Below, one piece after another: positions 8,652 to 18,143 of a stretch of DNA of 55,500 nt. A program made the position numbers and the translations under genes. Source of the stretch: Lentisphaerota bacterium (GTDB lineage Bacteria > Verrucomicrobiota > Lentisphaeria > Victivallales > Victivallaceae); contig SUWF01000020.1 of the NCBI GenBank assembly GCA_015061575.1, positions 1-55,500 of the forward strand, given 5' to 3'. The notes below the pieces were generated by a model, which saw nothing but the letters and a program-made list of their open reading frames with translations, did not search any database and was not told the origin of the DNA. Numbering within the stretch: position 1 is the first letter of the stretch; every line of letters begins with the position of its first letter.

Positions 8652-9899
8652 TCAACGCAGAGTGCGGCACAGCTTCCGGGCCTGCGCAATGATCTCTTTT
8701 TCGCCGGGTACGATCCGGTTCTGCATCAGGATCCTGCCATTGCAAATTACAGTATCAACACAGCTGGAATCAGCCGCATAAACCAGATTGCTGACCAGAT
8801 CGTGATCAGCCACCATGCAGGGAACATCCAAATCGATCAGCAGCATATCGGCTAATTTGCCCTCGGCAATGACTCCCGCATCAATACCGAATGCCTCGGC
8901 ACCGTGCTGCGAAGCACATTGCAGGATCTCGCCGGCACTGCAGGCTGTGGAGCTATTTTGCTCGTTTTTGGCTCCCAGCGAACCAAATTTCATCTCGTCA
9001 AACATAGATAAGTTATCGTTGGAAGCGCAGCCATCGGTACCGAAAGTTATCCTCACGCCCCGGTCAGCCAGACTGCGGAAGCGGAAACGCCCGCTGGAAA
9101 GTTTGTAATTGCTGCAGGGATTGTAAGCGACCGTTACTTTTTTTGCCTTCAACAATTCAATATCCTCATCGCTCAAATGCACCGCATGCGCCGCCAAAGT
9201 GCGTTCGTTGAGCAAATTTAGTTTATCCAAATACGCCACCGGACTTAAGTGGTGCAACGCCTGACACTCCTCGACCTCCCGTAAAGTTTCCGCCAGATGC
9301 GTGTGAATTATAAGGTTATCGCTGGCGGCACGTTCGGCAATATTGCGCAAAGCTTTTTCGCCCACAGTGTATATGGCGTGCGGAGCCAGCGTAAGCTGGA
9401 TGCGGTCCGAAAAATCCCGCCGTTTTTCCCACAGTTCCTGACAATCACGGGCATATTGCGCCCGTTTATCGGCCGTAGTCGTATCAATAGCGATCATACC
9501 GATAGCGGCACGCACGCCCATTTCTTCCACGGCCCGGACCGTTTCCTGCGGCATAAAATACATATCGTTGAAAAAAACCGTCCCGGATTTGATCATTTCC
9601 AATATCGCTAATTTGCTGCCGATATAGACTGCCTCCCGGGTCAATTTGGCTTCAGCCGGCCAGATATAATTGTTGAGCCAGTCAAAAAGTTCCAGATTAT
9701 CCGCTATCCCCCGCAAAAGCGTCATCGCCGCATGGCAGTGAGTATTATAAAATGCCGCCGTCAGCAACTTGCCCCGGCCATCAATAGTCTGTTCAAATTC
9801 GCCGGACAGCTGCGGTGCGATCCGGGCGATCCGGTTGCCTTGAATGGCAACATCTACGATATTATTCTGAAACTGTACCTGTTCAATTTTTATACTCAT
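8652..9899 (-). CDS. amidohydrolase of the MTA/SAH deaminase family
   Basis: 415 aa from the ATG at 9899, which has AGAGG in front; a longer in-frame reading has no such site. The metal-dependent amidohydrolase pattern is clear: NTHCHAAMTLLRG (HxH) near residue 57, IHTHLAET near 200, AHAVHLSD near 250 and FGTDGCASND near 290. These match the ATZ/TRZ branch containing 5'-methylthioadenosine/S-adenosylhomocysteine deaminase (MtaD), which converts SAH to S-inosylhomocysteine and ammonia. It starts 19 bp after the stop of an adenosylhomocysteinase-like gene, which supports a role in recycling SAH left by methylation reactions. Related cytosine or guanine deaminases cannot be excluded from sequence alone. 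Confidence 0.85.
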   Translation of the reverse strand: MSIKIEQVQFQNNIVDVAIQGNRIARIAPQLSGEFEQTIDGRGKLLTAAFYNTHCHAAMTLLRGIADNLELFDWLNNYIWPAEAKLTREAVYIGSKLAILEMIKSGTVFFNDMYFMPQETVRAVEEMGVRAAIGMIAIDTTTADKRAQYARDCQELWEKRRDFSDRIQLTLAPHAIYTVGEKALRNIAERAASDNLIIHTHLAETLREVEECQALHHLSPVAYLDKLNLLNERTLAAHAVHLSDEDIELLKAKKVTVAYNPCSNYKLSSGRFRFRSLADRGVRITFGTDGCASNDNLSMFDEMKFGSLGAKNEQNSSTACSAGEILQCASQHGAEAFGIDAGVIAEGKLADMLLIDLDVPCMVADHDLVSNLVYAADSSCVDTVICNGRILMQNRIVPGEKEIIAQARKLCRTLR

Positions 9900-9918
9900 A
9901 CAAACCTCTTTTTTCAAC

Positions 9919-10971
9919 TTAAAGCCCGGCCGCTGCCAACTCATCGGCGATCATACCATTTTTTTCCACGATCTGCCAATACGCATCATGCACATCCTGA
10001 GCTATTTTGCAAATACCTGCCGGACACTTATTTTTGATCAGCTCCACGGCCGCCTGACTGTGCAGTGCCATCGTCGGATCGATATAACGCAGCAAAGTCG
10101 GCTCTTTCAAGATAAAATTCAACGGCTGTTTGTTATTGAACACCCGTTCCGGCGGAATTTGCGTACCCCATTCATCTTCCACGCCCATATTGACCATAAG
10201 CTGGGAGCCGCTATTCAATATATTTATATAATCCGTATCCGCTAACGCCCCCGCCTGCCCGGTACAGCAGACCACACACCAGGCCTGACGCAGTTCCGCT
10301 AAAACCGCCGCATGATCAAACCGGCTGAGCAAACGGCCATTGACACACTTACTGACCATTGCCGGATCATCCACCGCCACGACTTCGGCCCCGGCTCTTC
10401 CGGCATAAAAAACAACTCCCCGGCCAACTTTTCCGCAGCCCATGACCACGATTTTTTTATTTTTGACGTCATAGCCCAGGTGATTCATCGCCCGCAAAAA
10501 GCCTTCGCCGGTACCCAGACAGGTTTCGATCGCCTTGATGCGGCTGTCGTCGACATTGATCACCGGAGCATCGATCCCGGCAAAGTGATAGGCTCCCGAA
10601 CGGGTCAGCTCCACAAAACCATACCGGGGGCGTAAATTGCGGTAAACAGCGTTGCAATCCAATATGCAGTCAAAACATCCGACCTCGCTGCAATTATAAA
10701 CACACTTAACGCCAATACATTGCAAAAACTCAATTATTTTTTCATCATAAGGTATACTCTCGCAGTACCCCACCGTCAAATCGGCACCGGCGGCCAGCAG
10801 ATTCATATATTTAAGCAAAGTATTGGCAAAAACCGGCGTACCATCCAGAATTTTTTTTCCAGTCAATGGTTTCTCCGCACTCCAAAGAGCAAACTGATGC
10901 GCCAACGCCGGGTATTCGGCAGCTTCATAGCACTTGCCCAGAAAATTTTTGATCGCTTCAATCGTTTTCAT
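9919..10971 (-). CDS. adenosylhomocysteinase-like NAD-binding protein
   Basis: 350 aa, clearly shorter than true S-adenosylhomocysteine hydrolase (about 430-480 aa). The NAD-binding segment IVVMGCGKVGRGVVFYAGRAGAEVVAVDDP (written here only as a stretch near residues 172-201, key motif GCGKVGRG) parallels the GYGxVGKG loop of AHCY. The preceding PVINVDDSRIK parallels PAINVNDSVTK, keeping the active-site Lys. However, the Asp-Asn pair that follows in AHCY is replaced by Thr-Cys, and the C-terminal HPSFVMSNSF equivalent is DPTMALHSQA. It is therefore a divergent homologue. Its start overlaps the upstream HD gene by 14 bp and a SAH-deaminase-like gene follows, so S-inosylhomocysteine hydrolysis or a related step is a reasonable inference. 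Confidence 0.7.
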   Translation of the reverse strand: MKTIEAIKNFLGKCYEAAEYPALAHQFALWSAEKPLTGKKILDGTPVFANTLLKYMNLLAAGADLTVGYCESIPYDEKIIEFLQCIGVKCVYNCSEVGCFDCILDCNAVYRNLRPRYGFVELTRSGAYHFAGIDAPVINVDDSRIKAIETCLGTGEGFLRAMNHLGYDVKNKKIVVMGCGKVGRGVVFYAGRAGAEVVAVDDPAMVSKCVNGRLLSRFDHAAVLAELRQAWCVVCCTGQAGALADTDYINILNSGSQLMVNMGVEDEWGTQIPPERVFNNKQPLNFILKEPTLLRYIDPTMALHSQAAVELIKNKCPAGICKIAQDVHDAYWQIVEKNGMIADELAAAGL

Positions 10972-11536
10972 CCGTCACCTCAAAAAGTTGACACAATTCA
11001 TCAAACCGCCGCAAGCTTGCCTCGCCGAATTTAGCCATGGATTTGCGGACTTTATCAAAAGGTTTTTCCTGCTGATCGCCGGATTTGCTGAAAAACTTAT
11101 CGGCTAAAGCAATCAGTTTTTCTTCGTTGGAAAGCGGCAGATAATCTCTGACTTTCAGCGGCATTTTCTGTTTGACAACCTCCTCAGCAGTAATCCCCGA
11201 ACCGGTGTGGCGTTCGCAAATAAGAGCATATTTTTCAAGGTCAAGACCGTGTTTTTTGCCATACTGCCGGAGCATTTCAGCCCCCATCGTGCCATGCTCA
11301 ATATAGTTGGCAGTGCCGACGCAAAGGATTCCGGGAGCGTGACAGTGCCCAATGCCAATATCGTGGAGCATGGCACCATTTTTGACCACATCCAAATCAA
11401 CCGGAACCCGGGATGCAGCAGCAATACTCAACGCCTTATTGCAAACTTGCGTGCTGTGCAAGATAAGCAGCTCCCGCAGCGGCGACGGCGGATAAAAAAA
11501 CTCAATAATTTTAACTGGATCAACGGAGCTTGACAT
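10958..11536 (-). CDS. HD-domain phosphohydrolase (HDIG, TIGR00295-like)
   Basis: 192 aa. The HD metal site is visible: H27 in LLILHSTQV, the HD pair in NGAMLHDIGIGHCHAPG near 57, IEHGTMGAEMLR, and D in LIALADKFF near 143. ICERHTGSGITAEEVVKQK and RDYLPLSNEEKLIALAD strongly resemble a family of small HDIG proteins best known from archaea and anaerobic bacteria. HD enzymes hydrolyse phosphate esters or nucleotides; the substrate here is unknown. It is the first gene of a three-gene operon and overlaps the next by 14 bp, implying translational coupling to the SAH-recycling genes. Confidence 0.82.
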   Translation of the reverse strand: MSSSVDPVKIIEFFYPPSPLRELLILHSTQVCNKALSIAAASRVPVDLDVVKNGAMLHDIGIGHCHAPGILCVGTANYIEHGTMGAEMLRQYGKKHGLDLEKYALICERHTGSGITAEEVVKQKMPLKVRDYLPLSNEEKLIALADKFFSKSGDQQEKPFDKVRKSMAKFGEASLRRFDELCQLFEVTDEND

Positions 11537-11630
11537 AAAAAACCTTTCGTTACAGAGTATACTATAACCGAAAAGAAAATTTTGTCAAATTTTAATCCGC
11601 ATACGCGGGCTATATAGTTGATGGCGGCGG

Positions 11631-11670
11631 TACGGAGAAGTACGGAGTTGTACGTAGGTGTACGGAGAAA
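11631..11670. repeat. four 10-bp direct repeats, TACGGA-type
   Basis: Four adjoining 10-mers start with TACGGA or TACGTA (TACGGAGAAG, TACGGAGTTG, TACGTAGGTG, TACGGAGAAA). A second cluster with the same 10-bp period and TACGGA core lies at 24910-24949. Both are intergenic and near GTTGGC-containing DNA, so this is a dispersed repeat family of this genome. Confidence 0.75.
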
Positions 11671-11716
11671 GATTGCCGCCAAGCTGTTGGCAAGCTATAA
11701 TTGGCGTACAACAGAC

Positions 11717-12673
11717 TACTGCCCGCAGGGCAACAGACCGGCACACCCCATTCCAACGCTGAACGACTGCACCCCAGCACCGGGAGCAAGCGCATGGGCA
11801 GTGCGATTGGGAGGGGAAAACTGTGGGAGGGGGAAATGTAAAAATCGGATGCTGCCCGCAGGGCAACAGCCCGGCACAACTCATTCCAACGCTGACCGAC
11901 TGCACCCCAGCGCCGGGAGCAAGCGCATGGGCAGTGCGATTGGGTGGGGAAAACTGTGGGAGGTGGAAATGTAAAAATCGGATGCTGCCCGCAGGGCAAC
12001 AGCCCGGCACAACCCATTCCAACGCTGACCGACTGCCCCCCAGCACCGGGAGCAAGCGCATGGGCAGTGCGATTGGGAGGGGCAAACAGTGGGAGGTGGA
12101 AATGTAAAAATCGGATGCTGCCCGCAGGGTAACAGCCCGGCACAACCCATTCCAACGCTGACCGACAGCACCCCAGCACCGGGAGCAAGCGCATGGGCAG
12201 TGCGATGGGGAGGGGCAAACTGTGGGAGGTGGAAATGTAAAAATCGGATGCTGCCCGCAGGGTAACAGCCCGGCACAACCCATTCCAACGCTGAACGACT
12301 GCACACCAGCACCGGGAGCAAGCGCATGGGCAGTGCGATTGGGAGGAGCAAACAGTGGGAGGTGAAAATGTAAAAATCGGCTGCTACCCGCAGGGTAACA
12401 GCCCGGCACAACCCATTCCAACGCTGAACGACAGCACCCCAGCGCCGGGAGCAAGCGCATGGGCAGTGCGATTGGGAGGGGCAAACTGTGGGAGGTGGAA
12501 ATGTAAAAATCGGATGCTGCCCGCAGGGCAACAGCCCGGCACAACCCATTCCAACGCTGAACGACAGCACCCCAGCGCCGGGAGCAAGCGCATGGGCAGT
12601 GCGATTGGGATGGGCAAACAGAGGGAGGTGGAAATGTAAAAATCGGCTGCTACCCGTAGGGTAACAGCCGATT
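11717..12673 (-). repeat. 133-bp tandem repeat array with terminator-like hairpins
   Basis: The core GCCCGCAGGG (or ACCCGCAGGG) recurs at 11721, 11854, 11987, 12120, 12253, 12386, 12519 and 12652, an exact 133-bp period across seven intervals without indels; units differ by scattered substitutions. Each unit also holds CCCAGC(A/G)CCGGGAGCAAGCG, GGGCAGTGCGAT and a GGTGGAAATGTAAAAATCGG segment. On the minus strand each core folds as a hairpin followed by GATTTTTAC, like a terminator. Long minus-strand reading frames here arise only because the units lack stops; 133 is not a multiple of 3, so one protein frame would rotate through all three phases. Confidence 0.93.
12638..12673 (-). terminator. 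intrinsic terminator behind groEL
   Basis: AATCGGCTG-c-TACCC, loop GTA, GGGTA-a-CAGCCGATT (12641-12673) forms a 14-bp stem with one mismatch. On the minus strand it is followed by TTTTAC, 71 bp beyond the groEL stop. It is the last and best-paired of the hairpins in the 133-bp array. Confidence 0.75.
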
Positions 12674-12743
12674 TTGCTCGTTTCCAGATCACCTGTTTGC
12701 ACGCCCAAGCGTGCGCCCAGGTGATTGTTCCCGGTGCACAATA

Positions 12744-14378
<1,635 letters not shown>

Positions 14379-14408
14379 CTATTTCCTGTTTTTAGATTTT
14401 TTTTACAC

Positions 14409-14705
14409 TCAGCCAACGATGGCCAGGATATCGTCGGAGTTGACGACTTTGTATTCTTTGCCGTCGACCTTGACTTCGGTGCCGCCGTAACGGCTGGTCA
14501 AAACGATATCGCCGACTTTGACATCAAACGGAATCTTTTTGCCGTTGTCATCGGTTTTGCCGGTACCCAAAGCAACAACTTTGAATTCCTGCGGCTTTTC
14601 CTTGGCGGTATCCGGAATCACGATTCCGCCCTTGATCTGTTCTGCGACTTCGCAGAGTTCCAGCAACACACGGTCGCCCAACGGCTTGACATTTACTTTT
14701 GCCAT
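14409..14705 (-). CDS. groS: co-chaperonin GroES (10 kDa)
   Basis: 98 aa. GroES is the heptameric lid of Gro[21 protein letters not shown] is the standard start, [19 protein letters not shown] covers the mobile loop and its flank, and [21 protein letters not shown] the C-terminal core. It is first in the groES-groEL operon; an AT-rich segment with TATATTATAAG on the minus strand (about 14755-14766) may contain its -10 box, but no convincing -35 is seen. The dnaK gene upstream ends with its own hairpin before this region. Confidence 0.98.
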   Translation of the reverse strand: MAKVNVKPLGDRVLLELCEVAEQIKGGIVIPDTAKEKPQEFKVVALGTGKTDDNGKKIPFDVKVGDIVLTSRYGGTEVKVDGKEYKVVNSDDILAIVG

Positions 14706-14777
14706 TTTGAACTGTCCTTTCTGTTTGTTTATTTAAAGGTTCAATGGTTCTTCTTACTTATAATATAGCATCAAATC

Positions 14778-14811
14778 CTCCCGGATGCCACTTTTTTACG
14801 GCATCCGGGAG
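14778..14811 (-). terminator. hairpin between dnaK and groES
   Basis: A perfect 12-bp stem, CTCCCGGATGCC (14778-14789) with GGCATCCGGGAG (14800-14811), lies 14 bp beyond the dnaK stop. Only ATTTG follows on the minus strand, so termination may be incomplete and groES-groEL could receive read-through. Confidence 0.65.
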
Positions 14812-14824
14812 TGATCAGTCATTT

Positions 14825-16738
14825 TCAATCAACAACTTCGGCGTCAACTACGTTGCCGTCATCTTTTTTGTTGTTGGCTCCGGCAGCGGCGTTGGGATCC
14901 GCACCGGCAGCACCGGCACCGGCGGCGTTGGCGGCAGCCTGCTGCTGCTTATAGATCTCTTCGCCCAGCTTCATAAGCTTCTGTTCAAAGGCATCGGTGG
15001 CAGCCTTGATGGCGGCGGTGTCGCTGCCCTTGAGCAATTCTTTGATCTTGGCGATGTCAACTTCCAGATCGCTCTTGAGCGCAGCATCGACCTTATCGCC
15101 CAGCTCATTGAGCTGCTTTTCGGCCTGATAAGTCATGCTGTCGGCCCGGTTGCGAACTTCCACAGCTTCCTTGGCGGCCTTGTCTTCGGCTTCGTGGGCC
15201 TTGGCTTCGTTGACCATGCGTTCGATTTCTTCATCGCTCAAACCGCTGGAAGCGGTGATGGTGATGGCCTGTTCCTTGCCGGTACCCAAATCCTTGGCGG
15301 TGACGTGCAGAATACCGTTGGCGTCGATATCAAAAGTCACTTCGATCTGCGGCACGCCCCGGGGAGCCGGAGCAATACCATCCAACCGGAAGTTGCCGAT
15401 ACGCTTGTTATCGGCGACCATTTCGCGTTCACCCTGGAAGACGTGGATATCCACGGAGGGCTGGTTGTCGGCAGCGGTGCTGAAAATTTCGCTCTTGCGG
15501 TGCGGAATGGTGGTGTTGCGGTTGACCATCTTGGTCATCACGCCGCCCATGGTTTCGATACCCAGCGAAAGCGGAGTAACGTCCAGCAGCACCACATCGT
15601 TGACTTCCTTATTGAGCACCCCGCCCTGGATAGCGGCACCGCAGGCCACGACTTCGTCCGGATTGACGCCCTTGTGGGGTTCTTTGCCGAAAATCGCCTG
15701 AGCAGTTTCCTGCACTTTGGGCATACGGGTCATACCGCCGACCATGATCACTTCCTTGATGGAAGATTTGCTCACACCGGCATCGGCCAGACAGCGTTCG
15801 CAGGGAGCCTGAGTACGGGCCAGCAGCGGATCAACGAGTTTTTCCAGCTGGGCACGGGTCAGAGTCACATTCATGTGTACCGGGCCGTCCTGATTCATGG
15901 AAATAAAGGGCAGATTCACATCGGTGCTCATGGAGCTGGAAAGTTCGCACTTGGCCTTTTCGGCCGCTTCCTTCAAACGCTGCAATGCCTGAGTATCTTT
16001 GCGCAGATCCACGGAGTTTTCTTTCTGGAACTCATCGGCCAGGTAGTCGATGATGGCGGCGTCAAAGTCGTCACCGCCGAGGTGGGTATCGCCATTGGTG
16101 GCATCGACTTCAAAGACGCCGTCGCCGATTTCCAAGATGGAAATATCGAACGTACCACCGCCGAGGTCGTACACGGCAACCGTTTCGTCGCCATCTTTTT
16201 CCAGACCGTAAGCCAGCGCAGCCGCCGTCGGTTCATTGACAATACGCAGCACTTCCAGACCGGCGATCTTACCGGCATCCTTGGTGGCCTGACGCTGACT
16301 GTCGTTGAAGTAAGCCGGAACCGTGATGACCGCCTGCTTGACTTCTTCGCCGAGGTAAGCTTCGGCATCGGCCTTGAGTTTCTGCAGGATCATGGCCGAA
16401 ATTTCCGGCGGGGAATAGCTCTTGTCGCCGACCTGGATGTGGGCGTCGCCATTGGCGGCCTTCACCAGTTCGTAGGGCACGCGCTTGGCATCTTCAGCTA
16501 CTTCATCATATTTGCAGCCCATGAAACGCTTGATGGAAAAAATCGTCTGTTTGGGATTGGTCACCGCCTGACGTTTGGCAGTCTGACCGACCAACCGTTC
16601 ACCGCTTTTGGTAAAAGCCACGATCGAAGGCGTAGTACGCATACCTTCAGCGTTGGGAATAACTTTGGCTTCGCCGTGATCAATAACCGCCATACAGCTG
16701 TTGGTGGTCCCGAGGTCAATACCGAGAACTTTGCTCAT
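14825..16738 (-). CDS. dnaK: chaperone DnaK (Hsp70)
   Basis: 637 aa, full length. DnaK is the ATP-driven Hsp70 that binds exposed hydrophobic segments of proteins with DnaJ and GrpE. The phosphate loops are clear: [15 protein letters not shown] at the N-terminus, [20 protein letters not shown] near 190, and [11 protein letters not shown] near 335. The substrate-binding domain follows ([19 protein letters not shown] near 385), and the acidic tail ends [15 protein letters not shown] precedes the ATG. grpE and dnaJ are not adjacent. A strong sigma-54-type promoter match sits 64-79 bp upstream. Confidence 0.99.
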   Translation of the reverse strand: MSKVLGIDLGTTNSCMAVIDHGEAKVIPNAEGMRTTPSIVAFTKSGERLVGQTAKRQAVTNPKQTIFSIKRFMGCKYDEVAEDAKRVPYELVKAANGDAHIQVGDKSYSPPEISAMILQKLKADAEAYLGEEVKQAVITVPAYFNDSQRQATKDAGKIAGLEVLRIVNEPTAAALAYGLEKDGDETVAVYDLGGGTFDISILEIGDGVFEVDATNGDTHLGGDDFDAAIIDYLADEFQKENSVDLRKDTQALQRLKEAAEKAKCELSSSMSTDVNLPFISMNQDGPVHMNVTLTRAQLEKLVDPLLARTQAPCERCLADAGVSKSSIKEVIMVGGMTRMPKVQETAQAIFGKEPHKGVNPDEVVACGAAIQGGVLNKEVNDVVLLDVTPLSLGIETMGGVMTKMVNRNTTIPHRKSEIFSTAADNQPSVDIHVFQGEREMVADNKRIGNFRLDGIAPAPRGVPQIEVTFDIDANGILHVTAKDLGTGKEQAITITASSGLSDEEIERMVNEAKAHEAEDKAAKEAVEVRNRADSMTYQAEKQLNELGDKVDAALKSDLEVDIAKIKELLKGSDTAAIKAATDAFEQKLMKLGEEIYKQQQAAANAAGAGAAGADPNAAAGANNKKDDGNVVDAEVVD

Positions 16739-16801
16739 AATCTCGTCTCCTTGTTTTGAATTGTTTTTTTGATTATTGCAAAAAATTTACAACAGCATAT
16801 A

Positions 16802-16817
16802 AGCAATATGCGTGCCA
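16802..16817 (-). promoter_or_regulatory. sigma-54-type promoter before dnaK
   Basis: The minus strand reads TGGCACGCATATTGCT, which matches the consensus TGGCACGrnnnTTGCw except at the purine, with correct GG-GC spacing. It points at dnaK and would start transcription about 50 nt before the ATG. The overlapping inverted repeat GCATAT-N5-ATATGC (16795-16811) is also seen. A sigma-70 alternative (TTGTCA with a 19-nt spacer to TTATAT) overlaps the same region and cannot be ruled out. Confidence 0.5.
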
Positions 16818-16949
16818 ATTTTGACAAAAAGACGGCATTCATGTTCAATTTAGCTGGAAAAATGCGGAAAAACTATATTTTCCGCCCCCCGACGTCCCAA
16901 GTGCGCCAGCTGTGACACACTTCAAGTGTGCCACATTGTCACACTAAAT

Positions 16950-17348
16950 TTATTTTGACCCACTTTTGTCACACTTGGCACACTTGGCACGGACTGTTTT
17001 ACGCTCAAGCCACGGATATAAACGCTGCAGATCTTCAAAATTTTCTTCCGAAAAATCATCGATCATGTGACAATATTCAATCAAAGCGGGCTGGTGACGC
17101 AGGATCTGCAGCCAATCCAATTCGGTAAATAAGTGCTGCGGGGCTATATTTATCAAATCTTTCTGATTACTCAGGATTTCCACCCATTCTATGACGGTAA
17201 AATCGTGCCAGTGCGAACAATAACTGGCCAGCCGGGGCGAAAACTCCATGGCCCGGATCCACAAACTGCGGCACTCAGCTTCCATTTGCCGACATTTTTG
17301 CAAACACGACAATTCTCTTTCAGTCAACCCTGAATAATTATCCAACAT
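16950..17348 (-). CDS. small W/Q-P repeat protein of unknown function
   Basis: 132 aa from the ATG at 17348, preceded by AGGGGAAG; the longer in-frame reading runs back through the leader hairpin and is rejected. After an N-terminal Cys-containing helix (LSCLQKCRQMEAECRSLW) come two degenerate copies of a motif of the form W-x-x-IL-x-x-Q-x-x-L-I (EWVEILSNQKDLINI and DWLQILRHQPALIEY). I recall similar DW..LL..QP repeats in multicopy proteins of gut Lentisphaerae and Bacteroidetes, with no known function. The tail is Cys/Lys rich (RAKCAKCDKSGSK). It is expressed through a structured leader with a terminator hairpin, and a truncated paralogue lies just upstream. Confidence 0.65.
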   Translation of the reverse strand: MLDNYSGLTERELSCLQKCRQMEAECRSLWIRAMEFSPRLASYCSHWHDFTVIEWVEILSNQKDLINIAPQHLFTELDWLQILRHQPALIEYCHMIDDFSEENFEDLQRLYPWLERKTVRAKCAKCDKSGSK

Positions 17349-17374
17349 ATTCTTCCCCTGATTATAAGTTAAAT

Positions 17375-17480
17375 AAAAAAGGCACATCCCGAGAGATGTG
17401 CCAGCCCCAACGCTTACGACGGCGTACAAAAACCCACACAAAACCGGAATGTGCCATGCTTACCGCATGGACACACCGAT
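17375..17480 (-). ncRNA. candidate structured leader RNA, copy A
   Basis: On the minus strand two hairpins enclose a conserved middle. The first (17478-17444) pairs CGG-UGUG-u-CCAUGC with GCAUGG-CACA-uu-CCG. The middle keeps GTACGCCGTCGTAAGCGTTGGG. The second is a terminator, GGCACATC with GATGTGCC (17381-17402), followed by TTTTTT. Loop sequences differ from copy B while the stems are kept. The 5' arm of the first hairpin could also pair with GGCACAUC of the terminator arm, so a switch is conceivable. It lies directly before the small repeat protein gene, which suggests transcription attenuation. It matches no riboswitch class I recognise. Confidence 0.55.
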
Positions 17481-17635
17481 TTGCAAAGTGGTTCTTGTAT
17501 ATCGTCAATATTTGAAGTCGTAATTCAGGGACTGACGTTTTACAATTCAGTATGAGGAATAACAGATTATTCCGTTAATTTTTCAAAAATTCAAACTTTT
17601 ACTTTTTCTTACCTCGCTACAGTAACATTTTTCTT

Positions 17636-17664
17636 AATATAAGACTGAATATTACCAAATACAA
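17636..17664 (-). promoter_or_regulatory. promoter of leader RNA, copy A
   Basis: Minus-strand TTGTAT (17664-17659), a 17-nt spacer and TATATT (17641-17636). The whole segment is identical in copy B. Between it and the leader lies a perfect inverted repeat, GGAATAA-CAGA-TTATTCC (17556-17573), also kept in copy B. Confidence 0.55.
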
Positions 17665-17697
17665 ATTTTTTCCTCAAAAATCACTGCAATCCGCATC

Positions 17698-17793
17698 TTA
17701 CGGCATGATCAAACCGCGGCACTCAGCTTCCATTTGCAGACATTTATCCAGACATGTCTGCTCAGGAATAGTCAAATCAGTTGATTTTTCCAT
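17698..17793 (-). pseudogene. truncated paralogue of the small repeat protein
   Basis: 31 codons from an ATG at 17793 with GGAGAA 8 nt upstream. The product resembles the first 27 residues of the neighbouring repeat protein: TIPEQTCLDKCLQMEAECR against TERELSCLQKCRQMEAECR. It then continues into the duplicated tail of the prepilin peptidase gene (GLIMP, stop). The ribosome binding site and leader RNA are intact, so a short Cys-containing peptide could still be made. The likeliest reading is a remnant created by tandem duplication, though a functional micropeptide is possible. Confidence 0.6.
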
Positions 17794-17812
17794 GAACACA
17801 TTCTCCATAAAA

Positions 17813-17911
17813 TAAAAAGGCACATCCCGAAGATGTGCCAGACCCAACGCTTACGACGGCGTACAAAGAGAACACAAACCGGAATGTGCCATGCAGTGCA
17901 TGGACACACCG
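17813..17911 (-). ncRNA. candidate structured leader RNA, copy B
   Basis: Second copy of the leader. The first hairpin (17911-17879) again pairs CCAUGC with GCAUGG but with a different loop. The middle keeps GTACGCCGTCGTAAGCGTTGGG, and the terminator GGCACATC/GATGTGCC (17819-17839) has a 5-nt instead of a 6-nt loop and is followed by TTTTTAT. Conservation of both stems despite sequence drift between copies supports a selected RNA structure. It precedes the 31-codon ORF. Confidence 0.55.
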
Positions 17912-18070
17912 TTTTGTAATAAGTTCTCAATGTATAGCGCCAATATTTGAAGTCGTAATTCAGAGTCTGACGTTTTACAATTCAGTATGAGGAATAACAG
18001 ATTATTCCGTTAATTTTTCAAAAATTCAAACTTTTACTTTTTCTTACCTCGCTACAGTAACATTTTTCTT

Positions 18071-18099
18071 AATATAAGACTGAATATTACCAAATACAA
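18071..18099 (-). promoter_or_regulatory. promoter of leader RNA, copy B
   Basis: TTGTAT (18099-18094), 17-nt spacer, TATATT (18076-18071) on the minus strand, the duplicate of the copy A promoter at an offset of 435 bp. It lies just after the stop codon of the prepilin peptidase gene. Confidence 0.55.
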
Positions 18100-18143
18100 A
18101 TTTTTTCCTCAAAAATCACTGCAATCCGCATCTTACAGCATGA

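Noticed and set aside
11585..12741. Minus-strand frames of 222-319 codons rich in SHCPCACSR repeats
   Set aside because: They lie within the 133-bp repeat array. All three frames are open, the repeat length is not a multiple of 3, and there is no ribosome binding site or domain.
14706..14824. CIRCE (HrcA) operator before groES
   Set aside because: No TTAGCACTC-N9-GAGTGCTAA or near match was found here or before dnaK.
17349..17441. 31-codon N-terminal extension of the small repeat protein
   Set aside because: It begins with TTG and reads straight through the leader RNA and terminator hairpin.
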